From Crossiella cryophila (GTDB taxonomy: Bacteria; Actinomycetota; Actinomycetes; Mycobacteriales; Pseudonocardiaceae): a stretch of 64,000 bases of DNA. A program made the position numbers and the translations under genes. Shown piece by piece: positions 33,602 through 41,486 of the stretch (the first letter of the stretch is position 1; every line of letters begins with the position of its first letter). The stretch spans positions 1,550,001-1,614,000 of the forward strand of contig NZ_JACHMH010000001.1 of the NCBI RefSeq assembly GCF_014204915.1. Reading direction: 5' to 3'. Below the pieces are notes generated by a model, which saw only the letters and a list, made by a program, of their open reading frames with translations, searched no databases and had not been told where the DNA came from.

Positions 33602-34510
33602 TCAGGTGGCGACCACGACCCGGATCCGCAGCGACTCGCTGAGTTCGGCGAGGTCGCGTTCGAACCCGCGGGGGTTGGTGATCCGGCGTTTCGGGTCGTA
33701 GATGTAGATGAAAAGCGCGTCCACGTCCGGATGTGCGCGAAAGTACAGGATGTCGTTTGCCAGCTGTTCCCGGACTCTCTTCGTGGTGAGGTCCGGTCGC
33801 ATGTACTTGGTCTCGACCGCCACCCGCTCGTCTTTCAGCAGGAAGTCGAGCCGGGACGAGCCGCTGGCGACAGAAGGTGTGGGTTCCTCCACCCGGACAT
33901 CGTCAAAGTGCAGCATCGCGACCGCGTGCAGGACTCGCTGCACGTCGTATTCGTTCTGGATCCTGACCGCGGTCTGCCCGTGGCCGCAGTTCGCCAGCAC
34001 CGCGTACATCTCCGGCATGCGGCGCGTGAGCCGTTCCAGCAGGTCGAACGTGTCTACCCGGGTCGGCGTAGGTGCCGGTGTCACCGCTGCGGAGTTGAGG
34101 CGGGAGAGCGCCTCCATCAGCAGCTTGCGCTGGGTGCCGATCGGCCCTTTGAAGCGATCGTTGTATGGGTGCTGCCAATAGCCCAGAATCCCGGTGAATT
34201 CACTCGGTTTTCCGTTGCCGCCACCGAAGAGCTTCGGGCGAGGACGAACCGGCTCATGTAGGAAGTGTCTGATCCGGTACCGCAGCGCGGCCACGTTTCC
34301 CTCGTACTCGAAGCGGAACTTCTTGCACAGGTCGCTGGGAAGCAGCGGCAGGCAATCGGTGAACCAGATGTCGTAGGCGGCGGATAGTTCCGCAGCCGCC
34401 GATCTACCGGCGGCGAAGTCGTCGACCTGTACTCGCTGCGCGAGTTCGTCGAGTGCCGTGACCTGGGCGATGAGTGCTTCGAGCCGGGGCGCCCGAACCT
34501 GCACTGACAT
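33602..34510 (-). CDS. DpnII/MboI-type PD-(D/E)XK nuclease-domain protein
   Basis: 302 residues. The C-terminal half (about 160-295) matches the REase_DpnII-MboI family pattern: RMPEMYAVLANCGHG, NEYDVQRVLHAVAMLHFDDVRVEEPTPSVA, GSSRLDFLLKDERVAVETKYMRPDLTTKRV, HPDVDALFIYIYDPKRRITNPRGFERDLAEL. The PD-(D/E)XK residues are Asp222 and Glu233-Thr-Lys235. The N-terminal ~150 residues are helical and unassigned. This nuclease family is common in defence islands as a fused or stand-alone effector; no partner is visible here. Its GC content looks lower than its neighbours, suggesting transfer. TACAAT ends six bases before the ATG, so the mRNA may be leaderless. Confidence 0.75.
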   Translation of the reverse strand: MSVQVRAPRLEALIAQVTALDELAQRVQVDDFAAGRSAAAELSAAYDIWFTDCLPLLPSDLCKKFRFEYEGNVAALRYRIRHFLHEPVRPRPKLFGGGNGKPSEFTGILGYWQHPYNDRFKGPIGTQRKLLMEALSRLNSAAVTPAPTPTRVDTFDLLERLTRRMPEMYAVLANCGHGQTAVRIQNEYDVQRVLHAVAMLHFDDVRVEEPTPSVASGSSRLDFLLKDERVAVETKYMRPDLTTKRVREQLANDILYFRAHPDVDALFIYIYDPKRRITNPRGFERDLAELSESLRIRVVVAT

Positions 34511-34545
34511 GTGCGGATTGTAGTCGCGGATCCCGACAGCCGAGC

Positions 34546-34578
34546 GTGGCGTTCCCGCAGGACCTGCGGGAACGCCAC
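34546..34578. terminator. Near-perfect 33-bp palindrome
   Basis: GTGGCGTTCCCGCAGG (34546-34561) and its exact complement (34563-34578) around a single A. It lies seven bases after the end of the otsB-GH15 gene and would terminate it before the nuclease gene; it could also cruciform or act as a binding site. Confidence 0.6.
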
Positions 34579-34585
34579 TGCCTAC

Positions 34586-37114
34586 TCAGGCGTCGAGCAA
34601 CTGGGCGCAGCGGATCAGGCCCAGGTGCGAGTACGCCTGCGGGTGGTTGCCCAGCGAGCGCTCGGCCACCGGGTCGTACTCCTCCGGCAGCAGGCCGGTC
34701 GGCCCGGCGCAGTCCACCATCTGCTGGAACAGCTCCTCGGCCTCGGTGCGGCGGCCGGTGAGCAGGTACGCCTCGATCATCCAGGCCGCACACAGGTGCC
34801 AGCCGCCCTCGGTGCCGGGCAGGCCGTCGTCGCGGTGGTAGCGGTAGACGGTGACGCCGGAGCGCAGTTCGGCCTCGGTCGCGGTGACCGTGGCCTGGAA
34901 GCGCTCATCCGCCGGGTCGATCAGGCCGGACAACCCGATGTGCAGGGTGGCCGCGTCCAGGTCGGTGCCGTCGTAGGCCGTGGTGAAGGACTGGACCTCG
35001 TCGTTCCAGCCGTGCTCCAGCACGTCAGCGGCGATGGTCTCGCGCAGGGTGGCCAATTCCGGGTCGACCTCGCGGCCGAAGCTCTCGCCGAGGGCGAGCG
35101 CCCGGTCCAGGGTGACCCAGCACATGACCTTGGAGTACACGCGGTGCCGGGGTGCGGCCCGCTCCTCCCAGATGCCGTGGTCGGGCTCGTGCCAGCGGCG
35201 GGTGACCGCCTCGGCCATCGCCTGCACCATGCGCCAGTCCTCGTCGGTGAGCTTGCCCCTGGCTTCGGTCAGCTTCTTGACCAGGTCGACCACCGGGCCG
35301 AACACGTCGAGCTGGACCTGCTGGTTGGCCAGGTTGCCCACCCGCACCGGGCGGGAGCCCGCGTAGCCGGGCAGGGTGTCCAGCACGGCCTCCGGGCCCA
35401 GCGTGGTGCCGTGCAGGGTGTAGAGCGGGTGCAGCCGCTCCGGGCTGGCCAGCGTGCCCAGCACGGTGTGCAGCCAGCCCAGGTACGCCTCGGCCTCGGC
35501 CAGCGAGCCCACCGACACCAGTGCCTGCGCGGACAGCGCAGCGTCCCGCACCCAGCAGTAGCGGTAGTCCCAGTTGCGGACGCCGCCGATCTCCTCCGGC
35601 AGTGAGGAGGTGGCCGCGGCCAGGAACGCGCCGGTCTCGCCGTGCTGCAGACCGCGCAGCGTCAGGGCGGAGCGGGCGACCAGGTCGCGCTGGGTGCCGG
35701 GCAGGTCCAGTCCGGCCAGCCACTCGGTCCAGTAGGAGTCCGCGCGGCCGCGCCGCTCGGCCTCCGGGGTCGCCGCGGCCGCGAGGTCGTCGGTGCCGCA
35801 GCGGAGTTCGAGCACCACCGGCGAGCCGGGGTGCACCGCGACGATGGCCTGCGCGGTGTCGTGCTGGCCGTCGCTGGTGATCTGCCAGTGCACGCCGGGG
35901 GAGCGCAGCACGATCGGGTCGGAGGTGCCCAGCACCCGCAGCCCGTCGTCCTCGGCCACCAGCGACACCGGGACCTGGCCGAACTCCGGCCGCGGCGCGA
36001 AGGTGACCAGCGCGGTGGTGTTGCCGGAGATCACCCGCACCAGGTCGGTGCGCTGAGCGGGCGCGTAGTGGTCCAGGTAGTCGGTGACCAGCAGCTTCGA
36101 CCAGCGGGTTTCCACGGTCATCGTGCCCGGCACGTAGCGCTGGCCCAGTGGCAGGCCGTTGCGCTCGGGCTTGATCGAGAAGTGACCGGCGGACGGGCCG
36201 CCGAGCAGGTCGGCGAAGATCGCGGCCGAGTCCGGCTCGGGGTGGCACAGCCAGGTCAGCCGGGCGTCCGGGGTGACCAGGGCGACCGAGCGTTCGTTGG
36301 CCAGCATGGTCAGCCGCTCGATCGGCACCGCCTGCTCGCCGTAGAGCCAGTGGCGGCGCTCCTCCAGCAGGAAGGCCAGCACCAGGGCGACCTCGGCGGT
36401 GTCCGGGATCCGGTACTCCGCGGCGGTCTCCCCCTCGCCCACCTTGATGCCGAGGTCGGGGCCGGTGAGCCGGACGAAGGCCTTCTCGTCGGTGACGTCG
36501 TCGCCGATGAAGAACGCGGCCGAGGCGGCGACCTGGTGCCGCAGCACGTCCAGGGCGTGGCCCTTGTCGGTCTGGATCACCGCCAGCTCGATCACCGCCT
36601 TGCCCTCGGTGACCTGGATGTCCGGCCAGGTGCACGGGCCCTGGCGGACGGCCTCGAAGACGCGCTCGCCGATCTCGGGCTCGGCACGCCGGGAGTGCAC
36701 CGCCACCGAGGCGGGCTTGAACTCCAGGTGCACGCCGGGAGCGTCGGTGACGATCTCCTCGATGGCCCGGCGGACCCTGGTGAGCCGGTCCTTGGCGGCG
36801 GCGTCGAGTTCGTGCACGAAGCCGACGTCGAACTCGGAGCCGTGCGAGCCCACCAGGTGGACCTCGGCAGGCAGTCTGGACAGGGTGGCAAGGTCGCGCA
36901 GCGCGCGTCCGGAGATGACCGCGATCGTGGTGGCGGGCAGGGCGGCCAGCGATCGCAGCGCGTTCACCGATTCCGGCAGCGGCCGGGCACGTTCGGGATC
37001 GGCGACGATCGGGGCCAGGGTCCCGTCGTAGTCGCAGGCGACCAGCAGCCTCGGAGTACGAGCCAGCTGAATGATCGCGCGCCGCAACTCGATGGGGAGG
37101 GTCTCGGCGGTCAA
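34586..37114 (-). CDS. otsB: Trehalose-phosphatase / GH15 glycoside hydrolase fusion
   Basis: 842 residues from TTG 37112-37114, chosen because AGGAGG stands six bases before it and the OtsB domain begins at once. Residues 1-255 are a HAD phosphatase: CDYDGTLAPIVADPERARPLP (Asp28, Asp30), TTIAVISGRAL, and FFIGDDVTDEKAFVRL. Residues ~270-842 are a GH15 (alpha/alpha)6 barrel like actinobacterial trehalases: GNTTALVTFAP, LTLRGLQHGETGAFLAAATSSLPEEIGGVRNWDYRYCWVRDAALSAQAL, HGIWEERAAPRHRVYSKVMCWV with a catalytic Glu, and GLLPEEYDP. One protein could thus finish trehalose synthesis and also hydrolyse trehalose or a related alpha-glucoside. Follows otsA by 70 bp. Confidence 0.88.
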   Translation of the reverse strand: MTAETLPIELRRAIIQLARTPRLLVACDYDGTLAPIVADPERARPLPESVNALRSLAALPATTIAVISGRALRDLATLSRLPAEVHLVGSHGSEFDVGFVHELDAAAKDRLTRVRRAIEEIVTDAPGVHLEFKPASVAVHSRRAEPEIGERVFEAVRQGPCTWPDIQVTEGKAVIELAVIQTDKGHALDVLRHQVAASAAFFIGDDVTDEKAFVRLTGPDLGIKVGEGETAAEYRIPDTAEVALVLAFLLEERRHWLYGEQAVPIERLTMLANERSVALVTPDARLTWLCHPEPDSAAIFADLLGGPSAGHFSIKPERNGLPLGQRYVPGTMTVETRWSKLLVTDYLDHYAPAQRTDLVRVISGNTTALVTFAPRPEFGQVPVSLVAEDDGLRVLGTSDPIVLRSPGVHWQITSDGQHDTAQAIVAVHPGSPVVLELRCGTDDLAAAATPEAERRGRADSYWTEWLAGLDLPGTQRDLVARSALTLRGLQHGETGAFLAAATSSLPEEIGGVRNWDYRYCWVRDAALSAQALVSVGSLAEAEAYLGWLHTVLGTLASPERLHPLYTLHGTTLGPEAVLDTLPGYAGSRPVRVGNLANQQVQLDVFGPVVDLVKKLTEARGKLTDEDWRMVQAMAEAVTRRWHEPDHGIWEERAAPRHRVYSKVMCWVTLDRALALGESFGREVDPELATLRETIAADVLEHGWNDEVQSFTTAYDGTDLDAATLHIGLSGLIDPADERFQATVTATEAELRSGVTVYRYHRDDGLPGTEGGWHLCAAWMIEAYLLTGRRTEAEELFQQMVDCAGPTGLLPEEYDPVAERSLGNHPQAYSHLGLIRCAQLLDA

Positions 37115-37184
37115 CGCCTTCCTCCTACGTGGCGTTCGGGGCGGTTGAGAACTATGTGGGCGCGCCCCGGGGGATGGGCGCCAC

Positions 37185-38624
37185 CTATGTTGCGTTGCTC
37201 TGCGTGCCCAGGGCTTCCAGGAACGATCGAGCCCAGCGGTCGACGTCGTGGGTGAGGACCTGGCGGCGCAGCGCGCGCATCCTACGGCGGCCCTCGGCCG
37301 GATCAACGGTGAGGGCAGCCTGCAAAGCGTTCTTCACGCCGTCCAGATCATGCGGATTGACGAGAAAAGCGCTCGTGAGTTCGGCGGCGGCTCCGGCGAA
37401 CTCACTCAGGACAAGTGTTCCACCGAGGTCGTGTCGGCAGGCCACATACTCCTTGCAGACGAGGTTCATACCATCTCGAACCGGTGTCACCACCATCACA
37501 TCAGCGGCACAGAAGAAGGCGGCCAGCTCCTTGCGGTCCACCGACTGGTGCAAATAGTGCACGGCCGGGTGACCCACCCTGGCGAACTCGCCGTTGATCC
37601 GCCCGACGCCGCGTTCGATGTCCTCGCGCATCTGCTGGTAGTGCTCGACCCGCTCCCGGCTGGGGGTGGCGAGCTGGATCATGGTCACGTCCTGTGAGTT
37701 GATCCGCTCCTCGGCGAGCAGCTCGTGCAGCGCGCGCAGCCGGACGTCGATGCCCTTGGTGTAGTCCAGCCGGTCAACGCCGAGCAGGATCTTCTGCGGA
37801 TTGCCCAGCTCACGGCGGATCTCCGCGGCCCGCGCCTGCACCTCGCGGGTACGGGCCAGGGTGTCCAGCCCTGCGGAGTCGATGGAGATCGGGAACGCGC
37901 CCACCCGCACCAGCCGGTCACCCACCGGCACCAGGCCGGGCCGGGTGCGCACACCCACCGCGCCCCTGGTCGGCTCCAGGCCGAGCAGCCTGCGGGCCAG
38001 CCAGAGGAAGTTCTGCGCGCCACCCGGTCGGTGGAATCCGACCAGATCCGCGCCGAGCAGCCCGCGGATGATCTCCCCGCGCCAGGGCAGCTGCATGAAC
38101 AGCTCCACCGGCGGGAACGGGATGTGCAGGAAGAACCCGATCCGGAGGTCGGGCCGCTGCTCTCGCAGCATCGCCGGCACCAGCTGCAGCTGGTAGTCCT
38201 GCACCCACACGGTCGCGCCCTCGGCGGCGATCTTCGCGGTGGCGTCGGCGAAGCGCTGGTTGACCTTGACGTAGGCGTCCCACCACTTGCGGTGGTAGGC
38301 CGGCGGGGCCACCACGTCGTGGTAGAGCGGCCACAACGTGCCGTTGGAGAAGCCCTCGTAGTAGTCGCGCACCTCCTGCGCGCTCAACTGCACCGGGTGC
38401 AGTTGCACCCCGGTCTCCTCGAACGGCTCGACCTGGGCGTCGGCCACGCCTGGCCAGCCGACCCAGGCGCCGCTGCGCGAGCGCAGGAAGGGTTCGAGCG
38501 AGGACACCAGGCCACCGGGACTGCGCTTCCACCGCTCGGTGCCGTCGTCCAGCCGCTCCAGGTCGACGGGTAGGCGGTTTGCGATCACGATGAAGTCAGC
38601 CGTCGAGTCCATCGTGGTACCCAC
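37185..38624 (-). CDS. otsA: Trehalose-6-phosphate synthase
   Basis: 479 residues, GT20. It joins UDP- or ADP-glucose to glucose-6-phosphate. Signatures: [10 protein letters not shown] (N-terminus), [62 protein letters not shown] with the phosphate-binding Arg and Lys, and [17 protein letters not shown] for the nucleotide. GTG 38622-38624 follows GAGGAGG by eight bases. Operon with the otsB-GH15 fusion; trehalose serves as osmoprotectant and reserve. Confidence 0.95.
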   Translation of the reverse strand: MGTTMDSTADFIVIANRLPVDLERLDDGTERWKRSPGGLVSSLEPFLRSRSGAWVGWPGVADAQVEPFEETGVQLHPVQLSAQEVRDYYEGFSNGTLWPLYHDVVAPPAYHRKWWDAYVKVNQRFADATAKIAAEGATVWVQDYQLQLVPAMLREQRPDLRIGFFLHIPFPPVELFMQLPWRGEIIRGLLGADLVGFHRPGGAQNFLWLARRLLGLEPTRGAVGVRTRPGLVPVGDRLVRVGAFPISIDSAGLDTLARTREVQARAAEIRRELGNPQKILLGVDRLDYTKGIDVRLRALHELLAEERINSQDVTMIQLATPSRERVEHYQQMREDIERGVGRINGEFARVGHPAVHYLHQSVDRKELAAFFCAADVMVVTPVRDGMNLVCKEYVACRHDLGGTLVLSEFAGAAAELTSAFLVNPHDLDGVKNALQAALTVDPAEGRRRMRALRRQVLTHDVDRWARSFLEALGTQSNAT

Positions 38625-38666
38625 CGGGTCCGCCTCCTCAAGTCGACAGGGATCCGTGACCCGAGG

Positions 38667-38675
38667 TTATCCACA
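38667..38675 (+). promoter_or_regulatory. Single DnaA-box-like nonamer
   Basis: TTATCCACA inside the small inverted repeat GAGGTT-N6-AACCTC, upstream of otsA. A perfect consensus match but isolated, so a titration or regulatory site at most. Confidence 0.3.
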
Positions 38676-38788
38676 ACCTCCGAGAGCTACCTGTTGGCGT
38701 AACGGCTGTCACAGTGCGCAATCGGGCGGTTGTTATGCGGTTCGAGCATCGCCGCATACGATGTTCCCGGCACTCGCCGGAGTGCCGT

Positions 38789-38861
38789 GCCGGTGTAGCT
38801 CAATTGGCAGAGCACCCGCCTTGTAAGCGGAAGGTTACGGGTTCAAGTCCCGTCACCGGCT
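38789..38861 (+). tRNA. tRNA-Thr (anticodon TGT)
   Basis: 73 nt cloverleaf: acceptor GCCGGTG/CACCGGC perfectly paired, D arm GCTC-AATTGGCA-GAGC, anticodon arm CCCGC-CTTGTAA-GCGG(A) with TGT reading ACA, T arm ACGGG-TTCAAGT-CCCGT, discriminator T. CCA is not encoded. A TACGAT hexamer at 38757-38762 could be its -10 element. Confidence 0.96.
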
Positions 38862-38872
38862 CCCCGTACTTC

Positions 38873-39232
38873 TCAGAACCCCAGCCAGGCCGTCAGCGCC
38901 CCCAATGGCGTGAGCAGGGCCGCGCCCGCGGTGGCCAGGGCGCCAGCGCGCTGCAGCAGTGTGGTCAGCCGGTTGGTCTGGGTGGCGATGCGGCTGCGAT
39001 CCGGTTGCGGGGACTGGAGTTCCTGGGCCACCTCGTCCAGCGCGCGGTCGGCCTCGCGGCGTTCGGCGCCGGTCAGCCGGAGGTCGTCCAGGGCCCGGCG
39101 CAGGGACTGGATCTCGGTGAGCAATTCGTGGCTGGAGCCGATGTGCTGGTCGCGGCCTGCCACGTACTGCTGGCCGGGGCCGATGTTGACGTTGGTGCCG
39201 TGCACACCCCTGATGTCGTAACTGTCGCGCAT
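38873..39232 (-). CDS. Small protein with VHG/NIGPG/VAGRDQ motif and C-terminal helix
   Basis: 119 residues, no known function. The N-terminal RDSYDIRGVHGTNVNIGPGQ-QYVAGRDQ segment (2-29) recurs in the FHA protein encoded 12 bp upstream (its residues 111-138). A helical, charged middle (LLTEIQSLRRALDDLRLTGAERREADRALDEVAQELQ) could form a coiled coil or helical hairpin like those of effector-associated helper domains. The last ~25 residues (AGALATAGAALLTPLGALTAWLGF) are hydrophobic and may insert in the membrane. ATG 39230-39232. Probably made from the same transcript as the FHA gene. Confidence 0.7.
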   Translation of the reverse strand: MRDSYDIRGVHGTNVNIGPGQQYVAGRDQHIGSSHELLTEIQSLRRALDDLRLTGAERREADRALDEVAQELQSPQPDRSRIATQTNRLTTLLQRAGALATAGAALLTPLGALTAWLGF

Positions 39233-39244
39233 GGTCCCTCCGGA

Positions 39245-40045
39245 TCAGTAGCGGTTGCGCCGGCGCTCGGCGCGATCCCGGCGGCGGCGGGCGGACTTGG
39301 CCATCGCGCCGCCGATGGAGGCGATGATGCCGCCCGCGGCGAAGGCGCCGAAGCCCAGCGGCACCGCGGGCAGGCCGTAGAACTTCATGCCGAACGGGTC
39401 GATCGGCCTGCCACCGGAGATCCCGGACATGCCGGAGAAGATCGTCCAGGCGAACAGCGCGAACCCGGCCAGCGCGATCACCAGTCCCAGCGCCATGATC
39501 AGCCGGCCAACCCCAGCGCCCTCGGTGAGCGCGGTCATCGGGTCGGTGTCGATGTTGATGTGCGCTTCCTCGTACCGGCGCTGGTCGTAGCGCCGCTGGT
39601 CGTAGGAGCGGTTGTACGAGCGGTTGTCGTACTGGTCCCGCCCGGCCACGTGCTGCTCGCCGGGCCCGATGTTGATCGCCCCGCCGTGCACGTCCTGCAC
39701 CCGGTAGCTGTCCCTCGGGTAGTACTGACTGGGCCCGCTGGGCGCGGAGTACCGCAGCTCCAGCCCACCCAGCCGGAGCAGGTCGCCGTCGCGCAACGGG
39801 CGCGGCCCGTGCAGCCGCTGCCCGTTGAGCCAGGTCCCGTTGGTGGACCCGAGATCGCTGACGTAGACCTCGTCCCCTGCCCGGTCCAGGGTGGCGTGCC
39901 TGCGGCTGACCGCGTCACTGGGCAGCGCGATGTCCCCGGTCCGGCCCACCGCGGACCGCCCTGGCGGCACCACGAAGACGAACCGGTGCATGGTGCCCCG
40001 GGAGACCACGGTGAACCGGGGTTCGTGGGCGGCTGGATCGACCAT
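39245..40045 (-). CDS. FHA-domain membrane protein
   Basis: 266 residues from ATG 40043-40045 (GGGGAGG six bases before). Residues ~10-100 are a forkhead-associated phosphothreonine-binding domain: SAVGRTGDIALPSDAVSRRHATL with GR, S and RH, then VSDLGSTNGTWLNG and PLRDGDLLRLGGLELRY. Next come the shared motif RDSY..VHG..INIGPGEQHVAGRDQ (111-138) and a Tyr/Arg repeat tract (RSYNRSYDQRRYDQRRYEE, 142-160). Two TM helices (about 183-205, 228-248) and a basic tail (RRRRDRAERRRNRY) end it. It likely reads Ser/Thr kinase signals at the membrane together with the downstream protein. Confidence 0.82.
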   Translation of the reverse strand: MVDPAAHEPRFTVVSRGTMHRFVFVVPPGRSAVGRTGDIALPSDAVSRRHATLDRAGDEVYVSDLGSTNGTWLNGQRLHGPRPLRDGDLLRLGGLELRYSAPSGPSQYYPRDSYRVQDVHGGAINIGPGEQHVAGRDQYDNRSYNRSYDQRRYDQRRYEEAHINIDTDPMTALTEGAGVGRLIMALGLVIALAGFALFAWTIFSGMSGISGGRPIDPFGMKFYGLPAVPLGFGAFAAGGIIASIGGAMAKSARRRRDRAERRRNRY

Positions 40046-40168
40046 GTGTCCTCCCCCGAACAAGAGGTGCACACAGGGTCCGGATCCGGCTGACCAGGTG
40101 ATACCGCCATCCAGGTGCGCCGACTGCCCAAAGGGGACGACTCGGGCCGCGGCTGGTGCGCCGATTGT

Positions 40169-40313
40169 CCAGACCAATGGCGGTCGCGGAATTGTTTTGC
40201 GCTGAACAACATTCCCGGCAGTGCTGCTCGCAAATATCGCTTCGGCGGCAATAGGTCAGGTTAGGCTGACCTGTTTCGACCCGCGTCCTCATTGGTCTGG
40301 TAGTCGACCAATG
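40169..40313. promoter_or_regulatory. Inverted CATTGGTCTGG elements and palindrome upstream of the FHA gene
   Basis: CCAGACCAATG (40169-40179) and CATTGGTCTGG (40290-40300) are exact inverted copies 110 bp apart. The second is part of CATTGGTC-N8-GACCAATG (40290-40313), an 8-bp-arm inverted repeat. They surround the iron-box-like site at 40256-40274. Together this looks like a control region for the FHA gene or for the small gene at 40527. Confidence 0.4.
40256..40274. promoter_or_regulatory. IdeR/DmdR iron-box-like site
   Basis: TCAGGTTAGGCTGACCTGT matches the actinobacterial iron box TTAGGTTAGGCTAACCTAA at 15 of 19 positions and is itself an inverted repeat (AGGTCAG/CTGACCT). It lies 211 bp before the FHA gene and 253 bp before the 40527 gene. 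Confidence 0.45.
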
Positions 40314-40526
40314 GAGGTTCTGAGCTGCTGGAACTTCGTTCGGTGAAAGTTCCGGTTCGGAGTGTGAGCTAAATCGGCCCTGGTTGCCTCGTGGCGGTTT
40401 GGTGATCGATCCAGAGATGGGGGACTATCTGGATGAGCCGGTGGGCAGGCGTTCCGAGACTCCAGGGTTCCCCTAATTCGGGAGTCCGGATCCGACCGGG
40501 CCACGACCATCAGGAGAAACCGCCCG

Positions 40527-40757
40527 ATGGACAACTTCAAACGAGGAGCCTGGCGTCGTCTCGGCAGCTTCCTTGCCGAACTCGGGGACCGCATTCGGGT
40601 CCACCTGTTCGGCGAGGGTCGATCGGCGATCAGCGGCGACCTCGGGTGCCGAGCATGCGAGAAGCGCCTGAGCCGCTGGTTGGCGATCCAGACGCTTCTC
40701 ACCGTGCTCCGGATCGGGCTGTGGCTGGTCGCTCTGCAAGCGGACCACAGTCACTGA
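40527..40757 (+). CDS. Small protein with C-terminal hydrophobic helix and CxxC
   Basis: 76 residues, not recognised. N-terminus MDNFKRGAWRRLGSFLAELGDRIRVHLFGEG is amphipathic and basic; GCRACEKRL gives a CxxC pair at about 41-44; residues 52-70 (LAIQTLLTVLRIGLWLVAL) look like a membrane helix. ATG 40527 follows AGGAG by ten bases. Its codon use is ordinary for the genome. Preceded by a possible hairpin (GACTCC/GGAGTC arms, 40458-40486). Confidence 0.5.
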   Translation: MDNFKRGAWRRLGSFLAELGDRIRVHLFGEGRSAISGDLGCRACEKRLSRWLAIQTLLTVLRIGLWLVALQADHSH

Positions 40758-41486
40758 TCCATTCCCGTGCGGAGTCGGCCGGTGTTGCACCACCGGTCGG
40801 CTCCGCACACCTTTGTGACCGGAACAATTACCGTCACCGTTTGTGACCTGCAACACCCCAGTTGTAGGTGGCACCAGTGTCTCTGATTTTCCGCGATGTA
40901 GTCAACCTGACGGGCGAGGGCTTCGGACTGTGTGGTCACTGTTTGTGTCCGAGTGCCGCCCGTTTACCTCGGAAGACTGGCGTGGGGCATTCACTGTAAG
41001 CGGTTGGACGCCTGAAGTTTTAAGGTCTTATTGAGATAGGCGGCCCTGGATGGCCGGGAGCGGCCACCTGATTGACGGTTGCTGAGCTGCACTGACGGTG
41101 CCGACCCGGCGGTGGCTTGTGCTCCATCTGTGTCTCAAATGCGACCTTGCGGCCAGCTTAGGTTACCCACTGTGAGCATGCGGCCGGTAATCCTGTGGTG
41201 TGGCGTGCCTCTCCGTCGGGTGCACCTGTGGTGCGTCTCCAGTCCACCTGCGGATTGGTATGCGTTGACCCTTGGTAATTTTCCGGTAAGTCAATGGCAG
41301 GGTGCCAGGTCGTTATGAAAAATATCGAAGACTGGCCACTAAAGAGCGCCCAGACGGGCAGGGGGTCCGCGCTCGTCCGCGCTCGGGGGGCTGCTCCGGA
41401 TGGCTCAGCATGGTTTAGTTGGGCGTCCAACCTATCTAGCGCGGGCCGTCGACCGCGTGACCGCGACGCACACCACTGGGAGCAGC
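40758..41486. other. Long gene-poor region, lower GC
   Basis: About 730 bases with no supportable gene on either strand; open frames are short and lack start signals or codon-position bias. It contains a TTTGTGACC direct repeat (40812-40820 and 40840-40848) and the inverted pair CTGCAAC/GTTGTAG (40848-40867). Base composition is visibly lower in GC than the flanks. Could hold an untranslated regulator, decayed DNA or the promoter of the reductase gene. Confidence 0.4.

Noticed and set aside
38667-38675. Replication origin from a perfect DnaA box
   Set aside because: Only one box; no cluster, no dnaA, dnaN or AT-rich unwinding region.
38789-38861. Further tRNA genes near the tRNA-Thr or elsewhere
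   Set aside because: No other cloverleaf with a TTC-AA T-loop and paired acceptor was found by eye; a covariance search would be decisive.
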